Assembly (NCBI GenBank): GCA_023078685.1
Contig: JALGAS010000003.1
Span: forward strand, 3,596,001 to 3,660,000
Direction: 5' to 3'
Source of the DNA: Neopestalotiopsis rosae
Taxonomy: Eukaryota > Ascomycota > Sordariomycetes > Amphisphaeriales > Sporocadaceae
DNA: 64,000 nt
Within the stretch, counting starts at the first letter, position 1; each line of letters opens with the position of its first letter. Made by a program: the position numbers and the translations under genes. The notes beneath the pieces are model-generated. The model saw nothing but the letters and a program-made list of their open reading frames with translations, made no database searches and had not been told where the DNA came from. Shown one piece after another: positions 23,959 through 33,995 of the stretch.

Positions 23959-26446
23959 CTAAGATCGAGATAACATCAACTGTTTTACATGATTGAGCGC
24001 GCCACCAGCTCTGAGCCACTGGATCTGGTGCGTATGGTACGAGTGATTCAGCATGGCCGTCCACTTCGAACCATCCACCGTCTTTACTTCCATGGTGATT
24101 TTCTTTCCAGGTTGCATCTTGCCCTCTTGTACGCCAAGCAAGGTAATAGAGTCACCTTTGCTGATGCGATCATAGTCTGCTGGATCATCAAACGTGAGCG
24201 GGAGCATGCCATGTTTTTTCAGATTTGTCTCGTGGATTCTGGCAAAGCCCCTTGCGATCACAGCGACACCTCCGAGAAACCGGGGTTCGAGAGCTGCGTG
24301 CTCTCGAGAACTTCCTTCGCCGTAGTTGTGATCACCGATGATACACCATTTGATGCCGCTTTTCTGCAAGTTCTTGGCGACTTGAGGAATCGGCTCGACT
24401 TTGCTGTCACTGGGGTTGATGGTCTTGCCAATCATGTCGAGGGACCGGTTATCTGGCAAGAAGGCATTGACGGCTCCGAGAAGTAAGTTGTTGCTGATGT
24501 TTTCCAAGTGACCCCTGTAATTATACCATGGTCCGGCAGGAGAGATATGGTCAGTAGTGCACTTTCCCGAGACCTTGACCAAGATGTGCAAGTCCTTGGC
24601 GTTCTCCTCCTTCCACGAATCGAAAGGCTTCAAGAGCTGTAGCCTTTGGCTATCAGGGCTAATGGCGACTTGTAGAGATGATGTATCGCTAAGGACTGGA
24701 GCCTGGAATCGATTCGATCCTGGGGAGAATTCCGCAGGCAGTTCTTCAGCTTTAGGCGCCGAGAACCTGAAGACCTTGGTAGAACCTGTTTTGTCCTCGA
24801 ACGCGATACCATCCTCCATGGGATTGAATCTGAGGTCGCCAGCAAACGCAAACGCAGTCGATAGCTCGGGAGAAGTGACAAAGGAGTGGGTTGCAGGGTT
24901 GCTGTCATGACGGCCTGTAAAGTTCCGGTTGAAACTGGAAACGACCGAGTTTGCCTCTGCGCCAGCAACGTCGACATCCTTGCGATCCCATTGACCAACG
25001 CATGGCCCGCAAGAGTTGCTTAGAACTGTAGCACCAGCCTGCCTCGGTGTCTCTAGTATACCAGCGTCTTCGGCGGTCGCCCGGATTTGCTCGCTGCCAG
25101 GGCTGACTAGGAATGGTGTTTGAAATGCAGTCAAGCCAGCTTCCTTTGCTTGGGTCACAAGATCGCGCACCTTGGTCAAGTCCTCGTATGAACTATTCGT
25201 GCAGCTACCAACCATGCTGGTACTTGTCTTGGAGGGCCACGAGCTTTCAGCGACACGATCCTTGAACTGTGACAGGGGATGCGACAAGTCCGGCGTGAAA
25301 GGTCCGTTGATGTGAGGTTCAAGTGTGTCAAGATCAATCTCGATGATTTCGTCATAAAACTTTTCGCTTCCCGGGTCTGCAGTTAGCAGCGGCTCTTTGA
25401 ACAATTTGGCCTGTTCTGCAATGTCTTTTCTTTTTGTTGCCGACATATATCGTGACATTGCCTCGGAAAAGGGGAAGATACAAGAAGTCGAGCCCACTTC
25501 CGCGGACATGTTGCAGACGGTAGCCATAGCTGTTGTGCCAAGTGTTTCTGTGCCGGGGCCGAAGAATTCAATAATCTTTCCTTTTCCCCCAGAGACGGTA
25601 AGAATGCCTGCGAGATGGCAGATGATATCCTTGGATGAGGTCCAGCCAGAGAGACGCCCGGTCAAACGCACACCAACAACTTTGGGACACACCAGCTCCC
25701 AAGGCATGCCGGTCATGGCGTCTACGGCATCCGAGCCACCAACGCCAATGGCCAGCATTCCCATACCTCCAGCATTCGGCGAATGGGAGTCTGTGCCAAT
25801 CAAGAGCCCTCCAGGAAAAGCATAGTTCTCCAGAATTGTAGTGTGTATGATGCCAGCACCGGCTTTCCAGTATCCAATACCGTATTTCTTGGACGCACTA
25901 CTCAGAAATTCGTAGACTTCTTTGTGGTCGCCCGCGGCGCGAGCCAGGTCTTGTTCGGCACCATATTCTGCTACAATAAGGTGATCGCTGTGTATGGATG
26001 TAGGCACTTGTACTCGAGGCAGTCCCGTGCTGATGAACTGCAACATGGCCATGGTGGCCGTCGCATCATGGCACGCAACGCGGTCCGGTCTCAAGTCAAG
26101 TATAGTCTTGCCTCTGGTGATATCGTCCAGCGCCCATCCTTTTTGATGCAGTATTAAGTGGCTAAATAGAAGCTTCTCGGACAACGTCAAGGGTCGTGTG
26201 CTCGTCTTTCGGACATGGTTCAAGGTTTCGCAGCGTTCTGCATAATTGAGTATGTTGTACTGTGAGCTAGATCAGCCATTGCGCCGTCTACCATGGCAGT
26301 GAATTTGAGAGACTTACTGGCTCCAGGGGACTTATTGCCGTTTTTCCATTAGCAGTCTCATAATGACATCTTTGCAATACTTGTTGAGTCCGTTGTGATA
26401 TGGGGCGCACATTACGCAGGTAATTCCGCGCGACCAAGGACGACAT
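23959..26446 (-). CDS. Aconitase-family hydratase, mitochondrial paralogue
   Basis: Two exons (26446-26318, 26259-23959), 58-nt intron, 809 aa. Exon 1 is an Arg/Ser/Gln-rich presequence without acidic residues in its first 29 positions (MSSLVARNYLRNVRPISQRT), so mitochondrial import is likely. The protein aligns by eye with aconitase 1 end to end: TSIHSDHL (usually SIHCDHL), GTDSHSPNAGG, the three Fe-S Cys in GSCTNSSYED and NSCGPCVGQW, NRNFTGRHDSNP, KCTTDHIS and GEGSSREHAALEP with the catalytic Ser. All cluster ligands and active-site residues known from pig aconitase are present. Its place in a catabolic cluster suggests a specialised role on citrate/isocitrate or a related tricarboxylate rather than the housekeeping TCA enzyme. 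The exact substrate is inference. Confidence 0.93.
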
Positions 26447-26948
26447 GTTTGTCTATTTGGACATATGTTGGTGATTAGAGATATTCAATCGTTCAAGATG
26501 CACATCGGAAAGAAAAGACATAGCAATTGATATCTGAAAAGATGGACAAGCATTTTGATGCGCTGGATATTCAATATTGTGTCACTTTCCACCAGCCCAT
26601 TCATGATGTGACGGGTCAGAGGCAGGATAGCTCCGTCCATCAACGGAGCGCTCCGTGTGAATGTGGGCCTAGTAGTACACACTATAGTTTCTTTTGATCT
26701 AGGGTGGGTACTGCAGGAGGGACAAGCCCGGAATCGCCCACCAATACGAATGATGCTGAATGTAATGACATGTACATCTATTGTCAACGTATTGCTCTTG
26801 CAAATCACTTGAACCCGCTTTCGTCAGCTGCTTCAGGTGAAGGTCTGTGAAGTTTACTGGTCAACCACTAGTTTATTGAATTCTCTCGAGTAGACGATTT
26901 CCTGAAGTCGAGATCAGATTCTACCTAAAAATGAGCAAAACAGATCAT
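26447..26948. promoter_or_regulatory. Aconitase upstream region with CGG-N6-CCG sites
   Basis: Contains an exact CGG-AGCGCT-CCG at 26644-26655 and a near match GGG-ACAAGC-CCG at 26719-26730, 198 and 273 bp upstream of the aconitase ATG. CTCCGT/ACGGAG arms at 26631-26648 add another inverted repeat overlapping the exact site. No gene seen. Confidence 0.5.
26644..26655. promoter_or_regulatory. Putative Zn2Cys6 site CGG-N6-CCG (aconitase)
   Basis: CGGAGCGCTCCG, a perfect palindrome that extends by one base on each side (A/T). It has the same spacing as the sites upstream of the transporter, carrier/amidohydrolase and lactonase genes. Confidence 0.5.
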
Positions 26949-29591
26949 TTATAGCTGCGGAAAGAAGATATCTGACTGATTTGATACGTCCCCAATCTCA
27001 TTCAAGGGCAGGTTCCACGCCAAATCTGACCTGTCGAACCCAGCCAGGAATTCTTCGATTTCTGGTGCATAATCAAAAGATGGTGCAGAACGAGAGGTTA
27101 AATCTGGAAGCATGTTAGGCCAATCTTCCTCGTGTTGACGCTGTGATGTATCGAACGCCTGCCCAGTAACAGGATTGGGCTCGAATGAACCAGAAACCAA
27201 GCTGTTTTGCAACCTTGTCAGGCTGTCCGCAGCTTGGAGCTCATGGTTGATATCAAAAGCTGCAGGTGCATTATCTTGCGGGGCAGATAAACGCGGCTGT
27301 TTTGACGAGACACCCTCAGTATAAAGCTTTTGAATGGTGAGGTCAGAGATAGCCCCAAAGCTATTGTACCCTCTCTTTGCAGACGGCCACCACTCCCCTC
27401 CTATACTCAAAAGGGTTGAGCAACTTCGAAGAGTCCGCGAGATTTCGACAGCCGACGCGCGACGTCGAACATCAACAGACGTCCAAAATGAATATATCAT
27501 TGTTGCCCCTGCAGCGAAGATATTTTGCACTGTTCCCCATCCATGATAGAGACCATGGTTATCGTGCAAAACTTGATAATCATGTAGGGTCTGACAGGCA
27601 TTGTCATAGCAGATTTGCAAGGATGTGTCGGAAGGTGTCCTGATCATCTGTGAAGGTTGGAACAACAGTATCATTGTTGTTTGGAGACGTATCTTGAGCT
27701 TCAAGTGCCATATTTCTTGCTGTCTCTTGTCCAACGCCTGTGCATCAAGATTGAGATGCGAGCTTCTGGTCCACCAGTCGAGCAATCTCTGGTGGAGCTT
27801 CTCTTGTTGAGCAACAGGATCCCTTGCCCAAAGGAACCCGATATGCTTATTAGGTAGGTGATAAAGATGTAATTTGATATCAGAGACGATATGATCCAAT
27901 TCAAACTGAGCGGCAGCGTAGCAGGTGACGGCCTCGACAAAGGAGTCTGGAACCAATTTTGGTCCATGGATCGGATAAGACATTACAGAAGGTATTTGTA
28001 CATCAAAGGTTTCGTCGCGGAAGCCGAGTGGCCGCCCTTGAATGGAAGATATTGATCTTCTAAAAGTTAGCGGACAGCACAATTGAAGTGGATTTCGGTG
28101 ACGCACCTGTCCAATGAGTATAGGGTATAGAATATGAAGCGCATGACTTGGCGGTATGCAACATCTTGCGGCTCTATTGATGGATACTCGCGATGAAGAC
28201 CAAGCTCTATACAGTGGGCCACACCAAGGTGCGTCAGCGTCCAAGCATTAATAGCGCTTGGGGTGAGAACACCATGAATGACTATCGTCACCAACGCCTG
28301 GATGGTATCTGGTGTGGTCCTCGTAAAACAGTCCTTGGAAAAATGCAGCGCTGCTTGGTGGAACTTCTCGGGAGAATACTCGTAGACGCGCGAGCGCACT
28401 TTGACAATTGCCCCAATGCTGAAGACCATGAAAAGTATGAATGCAATAACGGGTAAAGATATCATAGCTTCTTCTTCATTCTCAACTGGATACAGTCGCC
28501 CATTCCAATAAATGCTGTTGATGGTGCTTGGCCAACCAGATCGAAGGCAGTCATGTTCGATGTCACACTGAGTGCTAGCATAAAGTGCCTCGAGAGCCGA
28601 ACAGAGAGACGACGGATCCAAGACTGGAAAATCAGGGTGAACCCAGCGGATATATGTTTGAAGCAGGAATTCAGCATCTGCCTTTTTTGGAAGTTCCTTT
28701 CAAGAAGTCAGTACATTTCAATGGTATCTTGAGTATCAAGTTCGTGATATTGATCTTGATATGGCAACACACCTGTCTGAGAAACAGCTGCAGGGTTTTA
28801 TAGTGTTCGTTGAGTGAAATGGCAGCTGCTTCCGACGGCGACCAATGGGGCCTGGTAGATGGTCCCTCAGTCACGGCCGAAGGCGAGTCGTTGCTTGAAG
28901 GAGATGCGCCGATTAGATGTGTAAAGAGTAGACCTGAGCTTGAACCAATGTAGTGCTTCTGGAGAGAGTCCGAGTTCAAAGAAAGCATGCCAAGGTTCAT
29001 CGAGACTGTCTGAGCTTGTTCCGAGAACGCCTCGGCATCGTCCGCGGCGGTTTCTCTGGGCAATGACCTCTTGAGCGATGGCTGACGCGCATGACCATTG
29101 CCTTCTACAGCCGACTCTCGTGAAACAGGCTGGGGTGTAGCAGAGCTTGCCGCATTGTCCTGGTCACGATGCGCGTCAACTTGAGGTCCAGACTCCAGGT
29201 CCACGTCTGGTAATCGCGTCCGGATTATGTCCTCCAACCAGCAGATCCGCGCTCTTGCCGCGTTGGCGAAACTGACCGTGAGATGTCAACATGCACTGTC
29301 ATACACCAGTAGGTATAGATGAGTCTTACTTGCGAGGGATGAGCACGTCCGAGTTCTGACTATCTACATCGAGGCAAGGAGAGCCGCTCTTGGCACAATT
29401 CGAGCATGCAGGAACTTCACCGTCGCACTGCATAAGTCATGATCAGCGTTTGCAAAGTCCCACATGTGCAATGCAGATGGAGATGCCAAGACAAAGAATA
29501 AAAAAGCACAAAAACAAACCTTGATGCGCCTCGTCCGGCATCGACGACAGGCGAGTCTCACTTTCTTGGGCGCATGGCTTCTTGTCGCCAT
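26949..29591 (-). CDS. Zn2Cys6 transcription factor with Fungal_trans domain (probable cluster regulator)
   Basis: Five exons (29591-29520, 29427-29330, 29271-28773, 28681-28107, 28059-26949), introns 92, 58, 91 and 47 nt, 784 aa. The zinc cluster has Cys at residues 15, 18, 25, 32, 35 and 42, with an intron directly after Lys24, as in the other zinc-cluster gene of this window. A Ser-rich linker follows. The middle homology region (Fungal_trans) includes AHCIELGLHREYPSIEPQD and RFIFYTLYSLDR. The C-terminus is acidic and aromatic (EIEEFLAGFDRSDLAWNLPL), suitable for activation. It lies inside the catabolic set between aconitase and carrier, and CGG-N6-CCG sites occur in the upstream regions of that set, so it is the natural candidate to bind them (inference). 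Confidence 0.92.
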
Positions 29592-29921
29592 TTGACATTA
29601 TGCCTTCAATAGGTTGCAAGATCGACGCCTGGCGACTTCCAGATTGATTGGTTGAACAGCAGAGGTTCTAATCACGTGTATGGGTACAGAAAAGCACTGA
29701 TATACATCCCCCAAAGGCGCCCCATGCGGGGTCACTTTAGGGCGTTTGCTCCAGCGCCATTTTCAGAACCTTGGCCCAAGGGCTAGCACCAGTATCCAAT
29801 ACGCCAGACGCCACAGGCTGGGGCTTTGTCTCTTTCGTTTTCACCAAAATGATCATTTGAGTCAGGCATTTGGTATAGGTTTTTTTTATTATTACACAAA
29901 TTGTATAAAGCTATGTATTAT
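29592..29921. other. Intergenic between carrier 3' end and regulator start
   Basis: Upstream region of the Zn2Cys6 regulator. It includes a CACGTG E-box-like hexamer at about 29672-29677. No CGG-N6-CCG site was found here. A T-tract lies near 29880-29887. Confidence 0.4.
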
Positions 29922-30974
29922 TCAAGCCAATTGTCGCTCCAAGCTCGTTGACTCAGCCGCACGGAAAAGGTCAATCACTCTGGTATAGATGCTGAAGCTG
30001 ACAGCGCCTGAAATCTGTCGGGAAGGATATTGTGGTTAGCAAGTGTATATCGGCATCGAGGAGGGTTCGATTGCTCACAGAAAGACGCGCCAGACGTGGC
30101 GTGGTGCCTCGCCATAGGCCGGCAATGCCCTCTTCGCGAATCACCGTTGCCAGGCTCTGCAGCAGGCTCTGAGAACCGGCAGCGCCAGCCCGAGATTGCA
30201 TTCTCGTCTTGAGCACATCAAATGGCATGGTACAATATACAGTGACTATACCAGCTGCTGCACCCGCGATCGCCGGCGCCGACCCTTCTACTCCTGCCCA
30301 TTGAACGTATGGACGGATCATGTCGAGTATGGTGCTGTAGCTTATGAACCTGATGAGCGCATTCGCTCCTTGCTTCATCATGACAGGAGTCACTCCACGA
30401 TAAAAGCCCCTCGGGCCATCTGAGCGCAGGATATCCCGAATCACCTTGCCGGACGATGTATCATGACTCCGGGCCCGTTCCTGGATCATTCTTGTCTTGA
30501 TATTCTCTCCGGGGGTCACAACTGTTACACTCTCTGCAATGCCGGCAGCTACACCAGCCATCATTGTCGAAATCGCGGTCGGCTTTCCCGTGTTTGAATT
30601 CTTGGGTAGCCTATCTCGAACCGTGTCGAAAGTCAGGAATCGTACGCCAGATTTTAGCGAGTTCGAGATGCAAAAGGCACCAGCTCCAGTGTATACAGCA
30701 CCGAGGCCATGATTTCGAATAGCTGTCGTCAGAATTCGCAGCGACGACTCGGACGTTCCCGCGTTCAAGAGCTGTCTGCGCGTTTTGACATATTCTGTGG
30801 GATACTTTCTTTCTCTTAGTACTTCTGCCACTTTGCGCATTCCATCGCCTTCAAAGAGCAGGATCATGGCCCAGTCTGGTATGCACTCACAGTAATAAGA
30901 GCCTCGGCACCTCCTGCTACACCACCAGCAATGGTTGATTGCAGTGCTTGAGAAACCTGCGATTTATTGTCCAT
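29922..30974 (-). CDS. Mitochondrial tricarboxylate carrier (CTP1-like)
   Basis: Three exons (30974-30891, 30804-30079, 30014-29922), introns 86 and 64 nt, 300 aa, the usual length for this family. All three signature motifs are present: YPTEYVKT, TPGENIKTR and MPFDVLKTR (PX[DE]XX[KR]). AGGVAGGAEALITYPTEYVK is close to fungal citrate carriers. The last exon restores the normal C-terminus ISGAVSFSIYTRVID. Members exchange citrate/isocitrate for malate or other tricarboxylates across the inner mitochondrial membrane. It is divergent from the amidohydrolase gene with a shared 0.6-kb promoter. Linkage to a mitochondrial aconitase paralogue suggests it moves a tricarboxylate intermediate between cytosol and matrix. 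Confidence 0.92.
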
Positions 30975-31583
30975 TTTTACAATGGTAGGAAAATATTTTG
31001 GCCAGAAAAAATTCCCGTTCTGTCAAGAATTCCTTCACTTCTGGCCGACTCGGCAGGACACGCCAACAATAGTAAAGGTAATTCCTATTATTGTATCTAA
31101 ACTTTTTACAGTATCATACTTTATGGTATCTTCAGTCGCGATTGCCATACACTGTCTATCTGCCCATGGACCTCTCCATCAATCCTAGCAGGCAGCTTAC
31201 ATCGCCTGGCATTGGCCGCTAGAGAGCTCAGCCGGCGCCGGGCGCAAAGGAATAGCGCGCGAGTGCCCTACGCGGATTGCTCCAGAAGCGGCGGCACTCT
31301 CTAAATCCCCACATACGGACGGATCCGATCCCATTGTCACACGACTCAATCATCCTTGTGGTAGTGCGCAAATGGAACTGCTTGTGGCTAGTATGAAGAG
31401 AGTGCATTGCGAACGATAGATCTGACGGCATTTTCCAGAAGACGACGCAGTAGTATACAGTACCTCCGATTTCTGGTTCCTGATTTGTTGGTCTTTTACT
31501 CGACCAACTCTGAGGATTTACCTGCGCTTTCAGTCTAAAGCTATACTTTGAAGTCGAATACATTGAACATCAACCTAGGAAAT
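30975..31583. promoter_or_regulatory. Divergent promoter carrier/amidohydrolase
   Basis: Shared upstream region holding CGG-ACGGAT-CCG at 31316-31327 (342 bp from the carrier ATG, 257 bp from the amidohydrolase ATG) and a GC-rich palindrome CCGGCGCCGG near 31231-31240. No gene seen. Confidence 0.5.
31316..31327. promoter_or_regulatory. Putative Zn2Cys6 site CGG-N6-CCG (carrier/amidohydrolase)
   Basis: CGGACGGATCCG, inverted CGG triplets at 6-nt spacing. It sits in a divergent promoter, so one site could serve both genes. Confidence 0.45.
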
Positions 31584-32564
31584 ATGATTGAGACCAAGAC
31601 AAACTACTTCCCTCGGGGAGGATGGGATACACACCATCACATATTCGATCGTAAGTTCTCTGTAGAACGTCTCAGCCATTCACATACTAACATGATTAAA
31701 GCTTCATTCCCATATAGCCCAGACCGTCATCTGACTCCACCGCCGGCAACGATCGATGCATTTACCAATTTCAAGAAAAGACTTGGTATCACAAAGTCGG
31801 TCCTGACACATGGACTTTCATACGGAGATGACTGCAGCTCTTTGAAAGCCTTCATTCCGGAACTTGGGCCTGAAGCTACCAAGGCAATCGGCGTCATTGA
31901 GCCGGAGACGACTAGCGACGATGAGATCCTGGCCATGCACAAGGCAGGTGTCCGAGGCATTCGAGTGAACCTGTACCACTATCGCGCCATGGCGGATGTC
32001 GAGCTACAAAAGGTTGCGCTGACTGCCCATGCTGAAAGAATAAAGAAGTTGTCTTTGCCTTGGAGTCTGACGATGACCACCATCTACCCCGAATTCTGGA
32101 GCGAATTGCAACCATTTGTCGAAAGCAATATCAGTCGAGACGGAATCCCATTGATTACAGATCATTTTGCTCTCCTCAAAGGACCTAGCATGCTCCCTGC
32201 CGAGTATCGCGAGAACCCTACGACACAACCCGGCTTCGAGCCTATCATGAACATGGTTCGCACTGGCAAGCTCTATGTTAAATTGAGCGCGCCGTACCGT
32301 GTGAGCGAGCAGAAGCCAGACTATTCTGACCTGAATTACCTGGTGCGGGCCTTTGTCGATGCCAACCCGAACCAGATCCTCTGGGGAAGCGATTGGCCTC
32401 ACACGCCTCGAATGAAGGTGCGCACTCATGAAGAGGCCATGGCGGAAACGCCGTTCATGGATGTTGATGACGAGGCTTGGCTCCAGAGCTTGAAATCGTG
32501 GCTTTCCGACGACGAGTGGGACAAGATCATGGTTCAAAATCCAAGTAGATTATTTGGACAATAA
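31584..32564 (+). CDS. Amidohydrolase-2 family hydrolase, LigI-like
   Basis: Two exons (31584-31650, 31702-32564) with a 51-nt phase-1 intron give 309 aa. TIM-barrel amidohydrolase (PF04909-type): the metal motif HxH is in WDTHHHIFD, splicing gives HIFDPSFPYSPDRHLTP as in 2-pyrone-4,6-dicarboxylate (PDC) lactonases, and the terminal catalytic Asp is in ILWGSDWPHTP. No targeting signal, so cytosolic. LigI opens the lactone PDC to 4-oxalomesaconate in bacterial protocatechuate/gallate 4,5-cleavage pathways; the true substrate here is inferred only. The intron length is a multiple of three and holds no in-frame stop, so retention would insert 17 residues just after the metal motif. An RraA-like aldolase gene follows, convergent. 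Confidence 0.88.
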   Translation: MIETKTNYFPRGGWDTHHHIFDRKFSVERLSHSHTNMIKASFPYSPDRHLTPPPATIDAFTNFKKRLGITKSVLTHGLSYGDDCSSLKAFIPELGPEATKAIGVIEPETTSDDEILAMHKAGVRGIRVNLYHYRAMADVELQKVALTAHAERIKKLSLPWSLTMTTIYPEFWSELQPFVESNISRDGIPLITDHFALLKGPSMLPAEYRENPTTQPGFEPIMNMVRTGKLYVKLSAPYRVSEQKPDYSDLNYLVRAFVDANPNQILWGSDWPHTPRMKVRTHEEAMAETPFMDVDDEAWLQSLKSWLSDDEWDKIMVQNPSRLFGQ

Positions 32565-32798
32565 ACATAGAGTACTGATCAAATGAATATATACTGCGAA
32601 ACAGCATTATGACTACACACATCTCGTGCCTCTTCCGCCCACAGCTAGTCTTTAGGACTGTGACTGATTACAATTGAATTATTGCTAACGTTGTCTACGC
32701 TGGATGTTGTTCACGAGTATCGCAAACCAATTGTGGGAGATAACCTCGATGCTCGAAGCTGAAATCGATGCGACATACTGTCATTTGATTTACATAGT

Positions 32799-33591
32799 CT
32801 ATTTGTCTTTCCGGATTGATTTGATCAATTCCCCCATAGCACCGCCTTTGCGCAGCTCCACAAACATTTTCTCGTCAATCTCTGCCCGTTCCTGACACAA
32901 TGCGACAACTTGTTCCACTAGCGACGGAGGTGTTACAACAACACCATCCTCGTCTGCAATCATCAAATCGCCCGGGTTGATCCACAAATCGTTCTTGTAT
33001 TGCAGAGGCACATTGACGCGAGATGCTCGGGTAAAGGTGTTGGATCCTAGGATCGAGTTGCCGCGTGCGAAAACCTAGATGCCAAGCCACAATCATTAAT
33101 ATGCCGTCGCAAGAGATGTTTGAACAAATACTCCCATTGACAGCCATGATCTTACCGGGAATCCCATTTCGCGGTGTTCAGTGACATCTCGCATCCGTCC
33201 GTCAATGATTACTGCCTGAGCTCCAAGATACTTTGCCCGAGTTGACATCAGACCGCCCCAACAGGCCGAAGGAAGGCCCTTTGGCTGCTGGATATACATG
33301 ATGGATCCATCCTCGTTGTGGTCAACAAAATGCTTCTCGAGCTTTGGCGCCGTTGTATTGCTCATCTCGACCATTTCCACAGTGACTGCAGGACCAAACA
33401 CTCGCCCGGTCGCGCCGGGTGAGTACATTTCGATGCCATCTAGGAATCCACCATAGGGGTACTTCAGTTTGACCAGTGCATCGCCAATCTACAACTGTGT
33501 CAGTATCGCTTTTTTCCGTCAATAGCTTTACGACACTTACATCGCACGTGGTGAACTTGCGCAGGGCCTGCAAGGCGCGTGGGGAAGCCAT
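32799..33591 (-). CDS. RraA-like aldolase (HMG/CHA aldolase family)
   Basis: Three exons (33591-33541, 33488-33156, 33074-32799), introns 52 and 81 nt, 219 aa, the normal size. The family motif is clear: GAQAVIIDGRMRDVTEH, with the Arg-Asp that binds pyruvate and the divalent metal. WINPGDLMIADEDGVVVTP is the conserved C-terminal block. Members are 4-hydroxy-4-methyl-2-oxoglutarate / 4-carboxy-4-hydroxy-2-oxoadipate aldolases, often with oxaloacetate decarboxylase activity, releasing pyruvate (and oxaloacetate). That is the terminal step after LigI and a hydratase in PDC degradation, so it fits its neighbours well. It is cytosolic, without an obvious targeting signal. A near-match CGG-N6-CCC lies 268 bp upstream. 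Confidence 0.9.
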
Positions 33592-33995
33592 TCTCTATGT
33601 CTGGTATGGATTGAATTGAATCGACGTCGAGCAATTGCTGGTTATCATTGATCAATGCGATTAGCGATCCTGAGAGTCCTGCAATTGTGATGAAGCTACT
33701 AAAGCTGTCCAACTGAGCTCCGGTCCCGGGGTGTGTTCAGGTACAGAGTCGTAGCTGCGGACCCAAGGAACCAACACGGATACATCCTGCCCCGCAAAAT
33801 GTCGCTTGGGGCGGCATACTTGGAAGCATCCGATGCTGTTTACAGGGGGCTCTCCCCACGGGGCGCTCCCTTCTTAGCGTGCCTACTACGGACCATGTCG
33901 CTAATTTGGCGTCAAGTTCAAGCTGTAATGATCAGGATGGAATCATTGTCAATTAACTCCGGATCAATTACGATTACGTGATGTGAAAATGCACA
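33592..33995. promoter_or_regulatory. Aldolase upstream region with imperfect CGG-N6-CCG
   Basis: CGG-GGCGCT-CCC at 33859-33870 differs at one half-site base from the consensus and shares GCGCTCC with the aconitase site. No gene seen. Confidence 0.35.
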
